The notes beneath the pieces are model-generated. The model was not told the DNA's origin. It saw nothing but the letters and a program-made list of their open reading frames with translations, and did not search any database. DNA of 64,000 nt, taken from NCBI GenBank assembly GCA_000711775.1, contig ARYC01002030.1:1-64000 (forward strand), written 5' to 3'. Shown piece after piece: positions 1-11,457 of this stretch. The translations under genes and the position numbers were made by a program. Each line of letters begins with the position of its first letter. The stretch's first letter is position 1. This stretch comes from Oxytricha trifallax. Taxonomy: Eukaryota > Ciliophora > Spirotrichea > Sporadotrichida > Oxytrichidae.

Positions 1-1072
1 GCAAATTTAATATGTGAACTTATTCATTCGCTTAAATCAAAAACTTATTTATATACACAAAATCTGCCTTCTCTTGCGCATACTTTACCTTTATCATCGC
101 TGACTCTCTTAGCAGCACTCTAATAAAATCGACTGTATCTATCTTTAAATCATGCATCAGATGGTAGAGCAGCAATTTCTTATAATGATCTTTCAATAAC
201 CCCCCAATATAATTCAATTCAATTGAACTAAGGGCTGTAAGGAACATTAAATACAGGTGTTATATTTAGCCTTTCATATTCCTTCCTTGAATCTTTAGTT
301 TTATGAACTGATAACTTATCAGCGAATAGAATAATCTCTTAGTCAGCGTACTTATCTCTGAGTTATTGCAAGAACTTAATATATTATTCAGTCTTTATAG
401 AACGAGGGTGAATAACATAAGTCTCGAGGCCACTATCTTCACTTATTCCTCCGAGAATAGCATGAGTTTATACCTTAACCTTTTAGTCATAAACTTCTAT
501 ATTACTATACCTCTTGTACCAAGACCTTGATATAAGGTATTGAATGTAAATACAGCCTCATCAGCGTGTATGAACTTTATATTATGCTCTTAAGACCTCT
601 GCATTTAATCGAATATATATTTAAATTAGTCTTATAAAATGGAACATTAAAGTCAATCACTCTCTCAATGCGATTGACTGTCTTGTAAGATAATTCCGTT
701 CTTTTTATATATGTTAGCTATCGATTAAGCAGATATGTGAAGCTCAGGAAATTGGCGATGAAACATCAGAGCCCTCTAGGCTAGAGAGAAATGAGCCCAG
801 TATTTAAGAGTCTTATCATTAATAAGGTAGTCAATATGATGCTGCTAAAATTTTAAGGGTCTCTTAGGCTTAGAATTAAGATGCTATCTCTTTAAATTCA
901 ATGCTAATAGACCGTGAGACCTCACAGTAGCAGGAGATTTATGGAGTAGCCTTGCTATAGATGTGTAATTTAGAATAGGTTTGAGTTGATCACTATAATC
1001 ATCGTAACCATAACGCAACTTAAACAATAAATCTATATACTCACTGTCATAAACAGACCCCAAACCTAACAT
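1..1072 (-). pseudogene. TBE 42-kDa DDE transposase, decayed (copy A)
   Basis: Tc1/mariner-IS630-type transposase read with TAA/TAG as Gln. It begins MLGLGSVYDSEYIDLLFK. The three catalytic stretches are visible: FIHADEAVF (first Asp), LFADKLSVHK (second Asp) and the IELYW block (Glu). Compared with the copy at 62592, one base is gained near 690 and one lost near 620. The frame changes again near 480, and a TGA falls directly before the IELYW block near 205. The C-terminus (LLLYHLMHDLKIDTVDFI) matches copy C. The copy cannot make a full protein as it stands. In the family the enzyme is thought to help excise germline-limited DNA; that role is known from other work, not shown here. Confidence 0.85.
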
Positions 1073-1210
1073 ATACTCACTTAAAATACTAATATTTAAA
1101 CATTAAACCCCTACATAAACCCTATTAAAACCCTAATAAAGTATGCACTAATAGTCTACTTTTATCAATCAAAAACTCAATCAAACTACTGAAAGGGTTT
1201 TGGGGTTTTG
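1..1210 (-). mobile_element. TBE transposon, truncated by window edge (copy A)
   Basis: Right-hand end of a Telomere-Bearing Element. The terminus at 1195-1210 is GGGTTTTGGGGTTTTG, followed by AAT, fitting the ANT target known for TBEs. The terminal region (about 1134-1210) resembles the end at 62511. Inside lies the minus-strand 42-kDa transposase frame. The rest of the element lies outside the window. Confidence 0.9.
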
Positions 1211-1489
1211 AATGTATTTACCTAACTTTACCCTTTTTTTATAAGTCTTAAAATTAATAAATTTTAAATTACCCTATATCCAGGATTTGATGAAGCTTCA
1301 TCTTAAAGCAAGATTATGAGAAATTATTGAAAAAATTTCCATAAATTTATTTGTATTTAAAACATTTAATGTGAACAATATTTTAATTTAAGGAATATGT
1401 GTCAATTTAATATTTTAATTAATATGCAAGAATAATCTATTATGCTTAATTTAATTTGAATAATTTAGCTTTATGTACCTAAATAATCA

Positions 1490-1990
1490 GTTTTCCCTGT
1501 TGGTTCTGTGGGCTTAGCGTATGGTCTACAAATACTACCGGAAGTCTCATAATTGGATCTGTAATCAATGAAGTTTTAATTTTTAATTTAGAACTTTTTT
1601 TATAGTCGCTTGATTGTGATGAGATGACACCAGTTTAAAGGTTATTTGAATTGAAGTGAAAGAATGTGTCAATGTAAACATTAGAAATCATCTTTGATTC
1701 CATGTTAAATGAAACCCATTTTTATATTAACTTTCTAAATATTATTTAAGTATTTAATAACTTTTTTCCCATTTTCCTGTCTGTGTATAATCTGTTACTC
1801 CGTCTCCTTCATTTAATGTTGAAGTTATGAAAGTCACATCTTCCTATGATTATTAATTTACATAAATAAATATTATTTATGATTACAAGTCTGAACTAAT
1901 TATTTAAATTAATTTAAAAATAACTTGGACAAGGTTTCTCCCAAAGGAATAATAATTAGATATTATTATATTGAACAATATTAAAATTTA
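1490..1990 (-). CDS. hypothetical protein, multi-segment gene
   Basis: Minus-strand coding region running from about 1960 down to about 1490. After removing the IES at 1845-1877 the frame reads FGRNLVQVIFK, then SQEDVTFITSTLNEGDG, then MESKMISNVYIDTFF, then RLPVVFVDHTLSPQNQQGK with no TGA. Composition is protein-like (D/E/G/P present, unlike the flanks). I do not recognise a family and the true start is not visible. An alternative frame over 1490-1580 is also open, so the last segment is less certain. Confidence 0.45.
1845..1877. other. IES, 33 bp, pointer TATGATTA
   Basis: TATGATTA occurs at 1845-1852 and 1878-1885. Deleting one copy plus the interval joins ISSDL to QSQEDVTFIT in one minus-strand frame. 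Confidence 0.5.
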
Positions 1991-2036
1991 AATTATTCCT
2001 ATTATTTGAATACGTTATTAGTATCTTTTTAAAGGT

Positions 2037-5000
2037 ATGTTAAAAACTATCTTCCAATTTAGTTTAGCTTTTCTGTAACATTTAATTAAACCCCAAAACC
2101 CCAAATTTAAATGAACATATAAAATGAAGAATCTGATTAATGATTTAAAATGTATTCTTTTTAATTAATAGGATAGATGAATCTAATATAACCAAGCTCA
2201 AAAAAATATTTTTCTATAACCAAAAAACTGTAATATCAAATGATAATAATATTTAAATTTCAATAGTTACATTCTTTGATTGTGATGATATTAGTTAACT
2301 TTTTTCTTAAAAGATAAAAATTATTGCTTTATTTGTTTGTATTTTTGCTTATATTTACTGTAAAATATGTTTGTTTTGAATAGTAATTTATTTATCAATT
2401 CATCTTACTATGTTTAAAAAAGTAGCTTTTTTATTTATATTGAAGCTCTTTAAAAATGTATGATCAAAATATTAATTCTATATTAAGTGTAAAAATGTTA
2501 AAAAACACTAATAAAGTTATGAATATATTCAATTTTATAATTAAATAAAATATCTCTAGATTTATTTTGTTGATTAGTCTTAAGCTAATGATTATTAGTA
2601 TTATGTTAATTAATGTATTGAAAAATTTGCTATCTAGTTTCTTAAATATTAAGTAATCATTCAGCTTATAGGGGACACTAATAAATTGTCATTATTAAAA
2701 TAGTTGGAAACTCATAAATAATAAATCTATAAATTCTTTTTTCATATAGTTAAAAAAAGGTGTCAAAGATAGTAAATACTCTCAAACCATTAAAATAGTA
2801 AAGTTAGAATAGAATTGAAATATTTCTCTTAAGTAAATAATTTTTTAATTTTGAGATAGTAATTTTACAAATGAATATACTTATAAGATAAAAATAAATA
2901 TAAATTTTGAGAGACCAATAGACACATTTAGTCTAATTTGGATTGATGAATACGATATATAAAAAAATTAAAAGCATTTATAAATAGATTATAAATTTTA
3001 ATTATGAACTCAATCAAATAAAAAAATCAGATAAATTTTATATTTAGTTATCTGCATAGAATTTACTATTGTGATAAGTTATGACTCTTATTAAATTGTG
3101 AGCATCAAACAATATTGTAGTTTATTATATAAATTTAAATTATTTTAATCTATACCAGCTATGATAAATGTATTAAGATTATTCTGAATAACCGCACAGC
3201 TGTGCGGTTTGACTCAACCGCACAGCTGTGCGGTTTATGCATAAATGTTAAAAAATCATTAAAATTAAAAATACTTAGAACATCTAATTTAAAATATTTT
3301 CTTAGATAGTTTATCTCATTATAAACCGCACAGCTGTGCTGTTTTACTGAACCGCACATCTGTGCGGTTTTATTATTTAAAATAAGAAAAATGTTATTGT
3401 CTTACTGAAACAATACATTATTTTGGATCAAAGAGTGAAATATAAAAATGTATTCTTTAAAAAAATTACCTTTCTTTCTTTTAAATTTTCTCTTAATAAT
3501 AAACTGCGTGGTGTTATAGCAGCATCTTATTATTAATGTAATTAATTTAAACTCTCTATTAATATAAACTCTATGCCATTTATAATTTTAATTTTCCTTT
3601 GTGTAATGATATTAATATTTAATTATAAATAATATCATAGCTATAGTTGATAATTTTTCCAACTCTTAAATTAACCTTGAAATTTATTATCACTATTTTT
3701 TATGTTAAAGTTAAATAAGTTTATGATAAAATTATTCTCTATTATAGTATTAATTCTAATAAAAAGTAAATTAAGTTTTCTCAAAAATTAAAAATTTTAT
3801 AACAATTTTGATAGACTTTGTATAAGTTTGTATACTTTGTAATAGTTTTGAAATAAACATCAACAATTTCTTACAAATAAAAAAATAGGAGGGAATATAA
3901 ATAAAATCAGGCATAAATTTTATAAAGTACATTATATGAGTCAAATAAAAGTTAAAATTTTTTTATTGCATGAGAGATGCTAAGCAAGTTTTTGAAAATT
4001 GTATTTAACATAGTTCATTTTTACTAAACATTTGTTCGAAAGATATAAAAATTTAGAGATTCATTTATAGGTAATAAGTCTTTTTTATAAAACGAAAAAT
4101 CTACACTAAAGCTAATATAGTAGATAAAAGGATTATTATACAAATATTGAAGTTGAAATCCATTAGCACCTTAGTAATTCCCTTACATACCTTAATATTT
4201 TAATTAGGAAAATTATAAGTATATTTAATAATTAAGCTCTCTTAAGCTATCAAGGAAATTAGATAATTATTATGAGGAAGCTTAAAGGTGTAGTGATAAA
4301 ATCATGCAAATCAAAAAAACTGATTGTTGAGAGTAAGTTTCAAATTTTAAATGATTTATAAAACAGATTTACTCGTTTGTTATATGAATCTTTATATCCT
4401 TCGTCTTACATAGCAAAGAGGCAGTCTATATATTTCAGATAATTAAGTCCACATTGAAAAGACAGCTCAATAATTAGAAAAAATAATGAAAGAAAATAAA
4501 TTTATGAAAGAAAATATAAGAATGTAATAATTAAGTAAAAAAACGAATAAAAATGATTTAGTCTCAAAAGAAAAAATATATAAAGAATTTTGTTAAATAC
4601 AATATTCATGTGAAGTAACCTCTTCACAAATTATTAGAAAGCACAGGCATAAATTTTTTGTCATAGATAAAAACTTCTTATTGATTGTTGAATTATTAAA
4701 GGATTTTAAGGAATCCCTATTAATTTAAAACTCAGCTTGGTTTTATTAAACTCATACAAACTCATACAAATTATAATAAGAATTGTCATAAAAATTTAAT
4801 TAAGTATTTTTATCTCAAGAATAAACTAAGCATGAATCCTAGTCAAAGAATGATACATTTAAATTGCAAATGAAATTCTTTAATGATTTAATAATAAATA
4901 CTTTTAGTATTTTAAATTATTTGATTAATGGATATAGTAGACTTTAAATAAAAAAAGTTATGTTTTAAGTGAATAAATTAACAATATAAAAATCTTCAGA

Positions 5001-7991
5001 TTGAAAATTTAAATTTAGACTGTTCAATGCATTTACTTAAAATTTAAGAGACTCTAAACCAATTTAAAATAATTTGGAAAAAAATTATAGAATATTGTAA
5101 GAATTATTTTTTTATAATATACAAGATTCTGGAATACATTAATTAAAGTAGTATATATATTAAAAAGAATTCTAATGACTTTAAAAAGATATTTTTAGTT
5201 TTTATGAAATGTTTTATAGTTTAAAATAGTTTGTAAGAGTTTGTATATTTTTTAATTATCTTGATTGAAATATAGATAAAACTATATTGTTATTATATTA
5301 TGATTAAATTTAGATTAAAATTAATATTCATTAATACATTCTAAATTACGTATTTAAGCTCATGAGGTTTTGGGGTTTTGGGGTTTAAAAGAAGACCCAC
5401 ATGTGCCTATTGCAAGTACAATGTTTAGCATGTATTTAAAACCATAGAGGAGAGAGACTTTCATGAAGAGTTATGCAATGATAAGCAAGATTACGATGCA
5501 AACTATAGAAAGACCAAAGCTAAGTTTGATCGTTTAAAGTACAAAATTTAAGAAGCTAAAGAGTAGAAGAAATTACGGAATTAGTAATAAATTGAACTTG
5601 GATTAGCAACTAATACCCCTGACTAGCTTGTTATGCCAACTCTGCAGTATAAATACTGCATGAATGAACCATTTATTGGCGGAACTAATGCTTAAGTTTA
5701 AACTTCTCATGAAAACTTGATATTCAAAAGAAATCTAACTTACTAGTACAATGTAACTAATCAGATGATTCAAAATCCAAAATAACTATAAATAATGTTA
5801 CATTTGTTTGAATTAAATATCATAAATTAAAACTTGTTTAATCTACTAAACCTAATGGTAAATGATATATTTTTAAGAGATCTTAAAATTGGTAATTTTT
5901 AAATCGTAAAATTCCATTATTCTTTTAAAATCCCAATAAGATAAATCCATATCCTATTAAGTCCAGTAATTTAATTCTTATAATTAATAGTTTTTGGGAT
6001 ATTAATTTAAGATAAAAAAACTGAAGATGATATTAAAAAAGAGCAATGCGATCTTTGGGATAAAGTCAAATCAAATTGTAAAGTAGACGATTTGACTTCT
6101 TTTACCATTAAATAAGATGATGAATATTTGTTTTCTCTTGAAGTTGTGATAAGATAATCATATCACTCGTAAGTCATGCTTTCATATATAATCCTTATTC
6201 TATAGGAATGTGTTTGAATTCAATATCAAAGAGTACATTTCATTGGAAAGATTCAAATATATTGTCGAGAATGATTTTGGAGATTTTGAGAAAACTAAAT
6301 AGTTCTGGGAAGATAACATAATCTACAAATTGAACAGAAAGTTAATGGAAGATATTAGTTCTTCTCTTCTGAGTGGAGTGTACTTGGAATCACTCTAATA
6401 AAGTATTGAAAGTTAAAAAGATGAGGAGCAAAAGAGCAAACTGAATATAATGATCAATTATGCATTTATCTTATTCAATTTAATTGTACAATTGCTATGT
6501 GTGAATTAAATGAAGAAATTTTAGAGGAGCCCATTGAAATGTAACAAACTTCTTGTAAATCAAGGAAAACCTACTTATTTCTCTTGACAAAGCACACACC
6601 ACAATTGAGCATGTATCTCGAAGCGAGTGATTTCACTGTAATTCTCTTCAAAAAGTTAGTTTAAGATTCAGTGAAATCAGACATCAAAAGTATCATCCAT
6701 TCTGATGACATAAAAATCAAGTAAAATCCAAACTCTTAAGAATTGCAAATCGATAATCACTTAATAAGCCCTGAATTTATCCAACATTCAATCGCTGTAG
6801 AATAATTGAAAATTGAATTTTAGAAGCTTCAAGTTGAAAATTAAAGAGTTAAATCTGAGCTTGAAAATTCAAAGATACTTCTAGAAGAGAATGATTTTTC
6901 ATTAAAAGATTACAAGAAGAAATTTCAATTTTAAGAGGTTGACCTTAAAAAGCTGAAAGGTTCAAACCAAGAACTCTAGTAATAAATAGAAAGATGTAAA
7001 AACTCAAACAAGAAGGAAATAAGTCGGTATGAAGTGGAGGCCAAAGCTAAAAAAAACACCATAAACTAACTCAAAGATAAAATTGATTCTTTGAAAAAGC
7101 AAATAGATGAGATGAAAAAGAAAAGGATTGAATTGGATGAAAAGATAAGCTAGGAGGATATTGAAAATTTCAATTTAAAGCTTGAAGTTTAATAGCTTAA
7201 GGATCTCTTAACAACAATTAACAAGTACAGTTAATTAATTATGTTTATAAATGCGAATTTTAACTTTTATTTATAACTTAAAGCAGCTTCAGTTTAGAAT
7301 TAAGAATTTTTAACCGAACGAGATGAAACCTAGAAATGTATTTAGAAATTAAAGGAGTCAAAAAAGAAATGGAAAAAAGCAGCTACTGATGCAAAAACAA
7401 TAAATTCTACTGTTAGTCCGAATTAGTTACAATAAACAGTGAATAAAGAGTCTCCTATTAAGCCAAACTTCAATTAGCTCAATTATGAATAACAGCAAAT
7501 GGTAAATTTGATACTTTCATAAATTTAATTGATATGCTTTGTTTACAATAGAGGTTTAATTTTTATACAAAAAAAAAAAAAACTTCGACAATAGGGTATG
7601 CCTGAGATTAAATTTGATTCTGAAGAAAGCTATCTTGACCATTCACTTATTAATATAATTATTGCATTAAAATAATCTTTGTAAAATGTTTTATTATTCA
7701 CAATAAGAAAAAGTAGCAATTGCAGAGTCTAATCTTGACATATAATCAGTCATGAAGCTTTTGACAGATTTGATTGCTTAGCCTTTATCTTCACCAGATA
7801 TTTAAGCTCAATAAAAACTACTTTCAGTTTAAAATTGCCTATAGAATTAAGACTCCCAAGACACTTTAGAGAATTCGATTGTCTAGCAGTAATAGTAGTA
7901 AACTAATCTTAACTAGATTGATACACAGGATATTGAGCTTTAATATACTGGAATATAATAAATATAGAGAAATAAAATTCAATTATCTTGA
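2037..7991 (+). CDS. C2HC zinc-finger / coiled-coil protein, interrupted by 3.3-kb insert
   Basis: Main coding part 5385-7991, TAA/TAG = Gln. It opens with a zinc-finger-like module, CAYCKYNVQ..FHEELC (C-x2-C..H-x4-C), then a charged domain around 6010-6430, then a long coiled coil (about 6780-7450, heptad-rich E/K/Q), and a Gln-rich tail ending at TGA 7989. An intron at about 6171-6207 (GTAAGT..TATAG) joins SYHS to RNVFEF. Three IESs are listed separately. No start codon precedes the finger at 5385. An in-frame ATG at 2037 continues to TTAA (2086-2089), and joining it to 5389 gives MLKTIFQFSLAF followed by the finger without a stop. That join is inference. Product unknown; possibly a cytoskeletal or ubiquitin-linked scaffold. 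Confidence 0.7.
3190..3369. repeat. four 20-bp palindromes in two pairs
   Basis: AACCGCACAGCTGTGCGGTT occurs at 3190-3209 and 3216-3235; near-copies (one change each) lie at 3324-3343 and 3350-3369. Spacing within each pair is exactly 26 bp start to start, with 6-bp spacers TGACTC and TTACTG. The motif is a perfect palindrome, GC-rich in an AT-rich setting, with CAGCTG at its centre. Confidence 0.95.
3370..4383. other. AT-rich, no gene recognised
   Basis: Inside the telomere-ended segment. Only short or low-complexity open frames; one at 4272-4455 begins MRKLKGVVIKSCKSKK and overlaps the next ORF in another frame. Confidence 0.5.
4384..5004 (+). CDS. candidate cargo ORF of the telomere-ended segment
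   Basis: ATG at 4384 to TGA at 5002, 206 codons with TAA/TAG as Gln. Begins MNLYILRLTQQRGSLYIS; has a Lys/Glu-rich probable coiled coil (residues about 30-60), then a hydrophobic and charged stretch (RKHRHKFFVIDKNFLLIVEL). No catalytic motif recognised. With one stop codon in AT-rich DNA, a frame of this length can occur by chance, so this is tentative. Confidence 0.3.
6444..6508. other. IES, 65 bp, pointer AAT
   Basis: AAT at 6444 and 6509 in the same codon phase. Removal joins QKSKLN to EEILEEPIEM; without removal the frames differ. Confidence 0.6.
7496..7588. other. IES, 93 bp, pointer CAA
   Basis: CAA at 7496 and 7589. Removal joins NYEQQQ to QGMPEIKFDSEES and drops an A14 run. Confidence 0.6.
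7671..7701. other. IES, 31 bp, pointer AATAA
   Basis: AATAA at 7671 and 7702. Removal joins IIALKQ to EKVAIAESNLD in frame. Confidence 0.65.
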
Positions 7992-8297
7992 TTTTAAACT
8001 AATTTATTCATGATTCAATAAGTTAAACTTATGTTGGTTAATGTGAACTACTCTAAAACAAAGAAAGCACAATAATGAGTTATTTTTAGAAAATAAGACT
8101 TAATAAAGTTGCATATCTAAATAGTGCTTAATTGAATTGAATTCATTTTTTTCTTTTATGTATCATCAATATCAATCAAAAACAAATTGCCATAATATTA
8201 TTTAATTTAATTGTAAAATTAGAATTATTATATTTAATTACTAACTTTTTCCAAGTAGATTCTATAATTCTACTATTATGAGTAACAAGATGTAGAA

Positions 8298-8918
8298 ATG
8301 ATTGAAGAATAATACAATGCAATTCCCCCTCTCTAAAGTGATGATGATGCTGAGATTATAGGGGATGATTATGACTATGAAAAAATAAGAAAATACAAAG
8401 AATAGTTGAGATTGAAAAAGAGAATGAATCAGTCAGAAAACAACTCCTATTAAAATTCCTCAGGAGTTGGATTTGGTTCAGTAGTCAATAATCCACAAAA
8501 AGAAAACAGTTTCACTTAAAATTAGTAGCAGCACAACAATTTATCGTTAAGCCAAGAAGTTGTTAATAATTAACCTTAGAAGAAAGTTCAATTTGGAGCA
8601 CCTAAGACCCAGAATACTCAATCTTAAGATATTGAAATAACACATTATTAGCCAAACAAATTGCCTAATAAAGCGATACTTCCTAAGATACATCCCTAAA
8701 AGCAGAAGCAACAAGATGTTATTGATAATACTCCAGATGATTTCTTGTGCGTTATTTGCATGAACAACCGCAGAGAAATAGTTATACAATCATGCAAGCA
8801 TTTGGTATACTGCAAGGACTGCAATTTCTAGTATGACTTAAAGAAAAATGTAGAACCTAAGGATTGCCCTATCTGTAGATAAAACTATAAGAAGGTGTTT
8901 CGTATCAAATACGCTTGA
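8298..8918 (+). CDS. C3HC4 RING-finger protein
   Basis: ATG 8298 to TGA 8916, 206 aa. N-terminal half is acidic then Gln/Asn-rich (SDDDAEIIGDDYDYEK near residue 15). The C-terminal RING reads CVICMN..CKHLVYCKDC..CPIC, the C3HC4 spacing of an E3 ubiquitin ligase that binds two zinc ions; after it only RQNYKKVFRIKYA remains, so the RING is C-terminal as in many MULAN/IAP-like ligases. The RING identity is firm; the substrate is unknown. No intron or IES is needed. Confidence 0.85.
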
Positions 8919-9116
8919 AAATAAAAGCAAAAAAGACCACAGATATTTAATTTATTTCTTAAAAATAATTTCTTCAAATTTATGAGTTCTGAAGGATATA
9001 ATAATCCTATTCATTTGAACAGTAAATTAAGAGTACATAACTTTTTCATAAATTTGATTGAGGAAGCTCCTTTGAAAATTTTGGTTACAGAAGCCAAAGT
9101 GTGTCATTTTCTTTTC

Positions 9117-11065
9117 TCACTAGCCAGCTTCTCTCTTGCTTTATTCCATGATCTATCGCAAAAGTTCTTCTTCTGTATCGTTCACATCAACGACTGGTTG
9201 CTGGGAGCCACCGACTCCTTACATTGCCATACTCTCTGCAATCACTCTGTTAAGTTAATCCTCCTCATTGTCAAAGTCATTTGCCATGCTTGAGTCTTCG
9301 TTGTACTGGAAGTGATGGGAGCTTGGCTGTTAGATTGGGTTAAATCCACCTCTCACATTCAAAAACAAAATATATCTATTAATAGTTTTTCTTTTTTAGA
9401 TATACATAATATTTTGAATTAAAATGTGAAATATTTACATTATTTAAAATGTAATAAGAGTTTTCTATTTCTATTTATTTATGCTAAATAATTTTGATTT
9501 AATACTAAAAAATTAAAATTTACTTTCATATCATATAAGACATCTAATTAAATCATAAAGTACTAAATTTATCAACTATTCAACTATTTTACTCTATTTT
9601 ATTTGAACTTATTTATCATAAAATATTGCAAACGGTAATATATTTTCATATCTATTTTGTAAATTCATCAATATTCTATAAATTTCTTTAAATACATCTT
9701 GCTAATTTGAGGTATAATGTAAAACTTAAATCAAAAATAAATTGCCAAGAATTGTGATTTAATTTGATGTGCTTGAAGGACCTCCTGGCATGTTTGATGA
9801 AAAGTAAGATTATGAATGCTAAACAAAACCTGGTCCTCCCATTCCAGGTCTATTCATACTACTAGAATAAGAGTAATTTTATGGTCCACCAATCATTTAA
9901 TCCTCATAGATATCTTATGCGGGTCTCACATTTGTTGGAGAATGACCGCCTCCTGCTCCAAATGGGTCTTCGAATCCTGAACTGGGAATATTGTCGTTTC
10001 TGCCTATATTTCTAGCATCTTACTCATCCATCTCTTCCTGCAACATCTTCGCAATAAGTCTCTAGGTTTCTTCGTCAGTAGTTGTCTGATTAAGATTTCC
10101 TTCAACTCCAATATCATCTTCAAATGCTGATCTTTAGTCAACTGGGTGTGATCTTGACACTCCCAAACCAGAACTCACATTTTATTATGGTATCATGCTT
10201 CCAATATTCTATTGCTGCTACCTAAATTGCTGAGGCATGTTCCTTTGTGCTTGACTGTTGATATACTCCATTTCTTTGCGTTTCTGCTCTTCCTTCTACT
10301 TCTGAATCAAATTTGAGGCAACACGCTTTTACTCCTCTTCCTAGAACTTCATCAATTCTCTCTGATTCTTGTCTCTTTCGATATCTTGATAGAAACCGCA
10401 TTACCCTTGGCTTTCATGCTCTGCTAGATCTCTGTTCTGAACCATTTGCTTGCATAAATCACATTTCTTAGTCTTGCTTCCACAGTATGTCAAATTCTGA
10501 GATTATATTTAGTTAATCAATATAAAAGCATTTTCTTTTTTTTTAATATTGATATATCAAATGCTCATTATACTTATCTCCAGCCACTTTTATCTCACAA
10601 AACAGACATTGCCTTGGTTACATATCACACTACTGTTCATGAACTTGTAATCCTTTCTTGTCTGCAGCAAAATTCTTGCAATATTAGCAGGGAATCTAAA
10701 AGATTACGTTAATTTAGTAAGAATTAGTCGGTTAAGGAAGTTTAATCTTAATTTACTTATAATTATTTATTATAGTGCAATATTTTATAGGTTATTGCAA
10801 ATTAATATGTATTGTTATACCTATACGTGGTTCTCTTGATCATGGTGATCTTTGTCTCCCTTGGGGACAACTTCTCCACATTAAGGACATCTGTAGTTGT
10901 TTCTTGCACAAGTAGCCTCATGAATTCTGTACTTTGGCTCTTCTATGTCCTTCCCACAAATAAACCTTAAAATACTTATATAAAAGTATAGCAAAATAAT
11001 ATATATAACCAAGGTTTACTGCAAGACTTGAGCTTTACATCTGCTTAAGTTTGAACTTGTTCCAT
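9117..11065 (-). CDS. TRAF-type zinc-finger protein with C-terminal UIMs
   Basis: Start at 11065 (MEQVQTQADVKLKSCSKP). Successive Cys/His modules follow, separated by short introns: YRCPQCGEVVPKGD, CQYCKNFAADKKGLQVHEQQC, CLFCEIKVAGDKYNEH and CDLCKQMVQNRDLAEHE. This pattern fits TRAF-type/XAF1-TRAFD1-like fingers. Then comes a basic coiled stretch, a Gly/Pro/Asn-rich linker, and two ubiquitin-interacting motifs, EEDQLNRVIAESM and EEELLRQIMEQSKREAG, before TGA at 9117. Fingers plus UIMs suggest a ubiquitin-signalling adaptor. The last coding segment (9117-9359) is joined across a 405-bp IES; that join is in frame but rests on a 3-bp pointer. Confidence 0.75.
9357..9761. other. IES, 405 bp, pointer ATT
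   Basis: ATT at 9357 and 9762. Removal joins SSTSN to VRGGFNPIQQPS on the minus strand. The segment is very AT-rich with stops in the host frame. Confidence 0.5.
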
Positions 11066-11247
11066 TACTTAATTATTTGGTTAAATTATGAATTATTACT
11101 TAAATATTCAGATTATTAATGCAAAATGTAACATAATAGTTCGTACTCCAAAATCTAACTGAGAATGAACATTTAGGTAGTTGAAATTAAACGTATTATT
11201 TGAAATGAAAATAAGAATAACTATCTTGTTATATTAATTTTCCTCTA

Positions 11248-11337
11248 TCAAAAATCTCCAAAGCCAGACTTGTTTATACTAGAATGTTTTTTGCCTCCAA
11301 ATCTGGGCATGTGCAATTCTGAAGCAAGTCTTGACAT
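11248..11337 (-). CDS. short ORF, possibly an isolated coding segment
   Basis: MSRLASELHMPRFGGKKHSS..KSGFGDF then TGA, 29 codons. Composition is protein-like (Gly/Lys/Pro) and unlike the flanks, so it may be the last coding segment of a gene whose remainder I could not place. The frame stays open upstream. Function unknown. Confidence 0.3.
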   Translation of the reverse strand: MSRLASELHMPRFGGKKHSSINKSGFGDF

Positions 11338-11457
11338 GTTTAAAGTTTAATATAAAGTATTTTAAAGATTTGCTATTTGATCATGTAATATTCATAATTT
11401 AAATTGAAGTTGATTGATGAACTAAAGTATTCTTTCTTCTTAAAATACTTTCCTTTC

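Larger units (their letters stand above)
2090..5384. mobile_element. 3.3-kb telomere-ended segment with TTAA flanks
   Basis: Left end ACCCCAAAACCCCAAA at 2090-2105; right end is its exact reverse complement at 5369-5384. Both ends are bordered by TTAA (2086-2089, 5385-5388). Inner sequence does not resemble the TBE terminal repeats seen elsewhere in the window, and no TBE reading frame was found inside. It contains a quartet of GC-rich palindromes (3190-3369) and a 206-codon open frame (4384-5004). The rest is very AT-rich. It sits between an in-frame ATG and the body of a gene. I infer a germline-limited mobile element or a long IES. Confidence 0.55.

Noticed and set aside
4755..5250. Short repeats of ACTCATACAAA / TTTGTAAGAGTTTGTAT suggesting inverted ends of a small element
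   Set aside because: Matches are short and imperfect, in low-complexity sequence; not enough for a mobile element.
2091..5384. Reading the C4A4/G4T4 blocks as ends of a macronuclear chromosome carried in the germline
   Set aside because: The segment between them holds no convincing gene, and micronuclear precursors normally lack telomeres; an insert fits better.
8982..9293. Plus-strand 103-codon ORF starting MSSEGYNNPIHL
   Set aside because: It is the shadow of the minus-strand segment with two ubiquitin-interacting motifs, which is clearly the coding strand.
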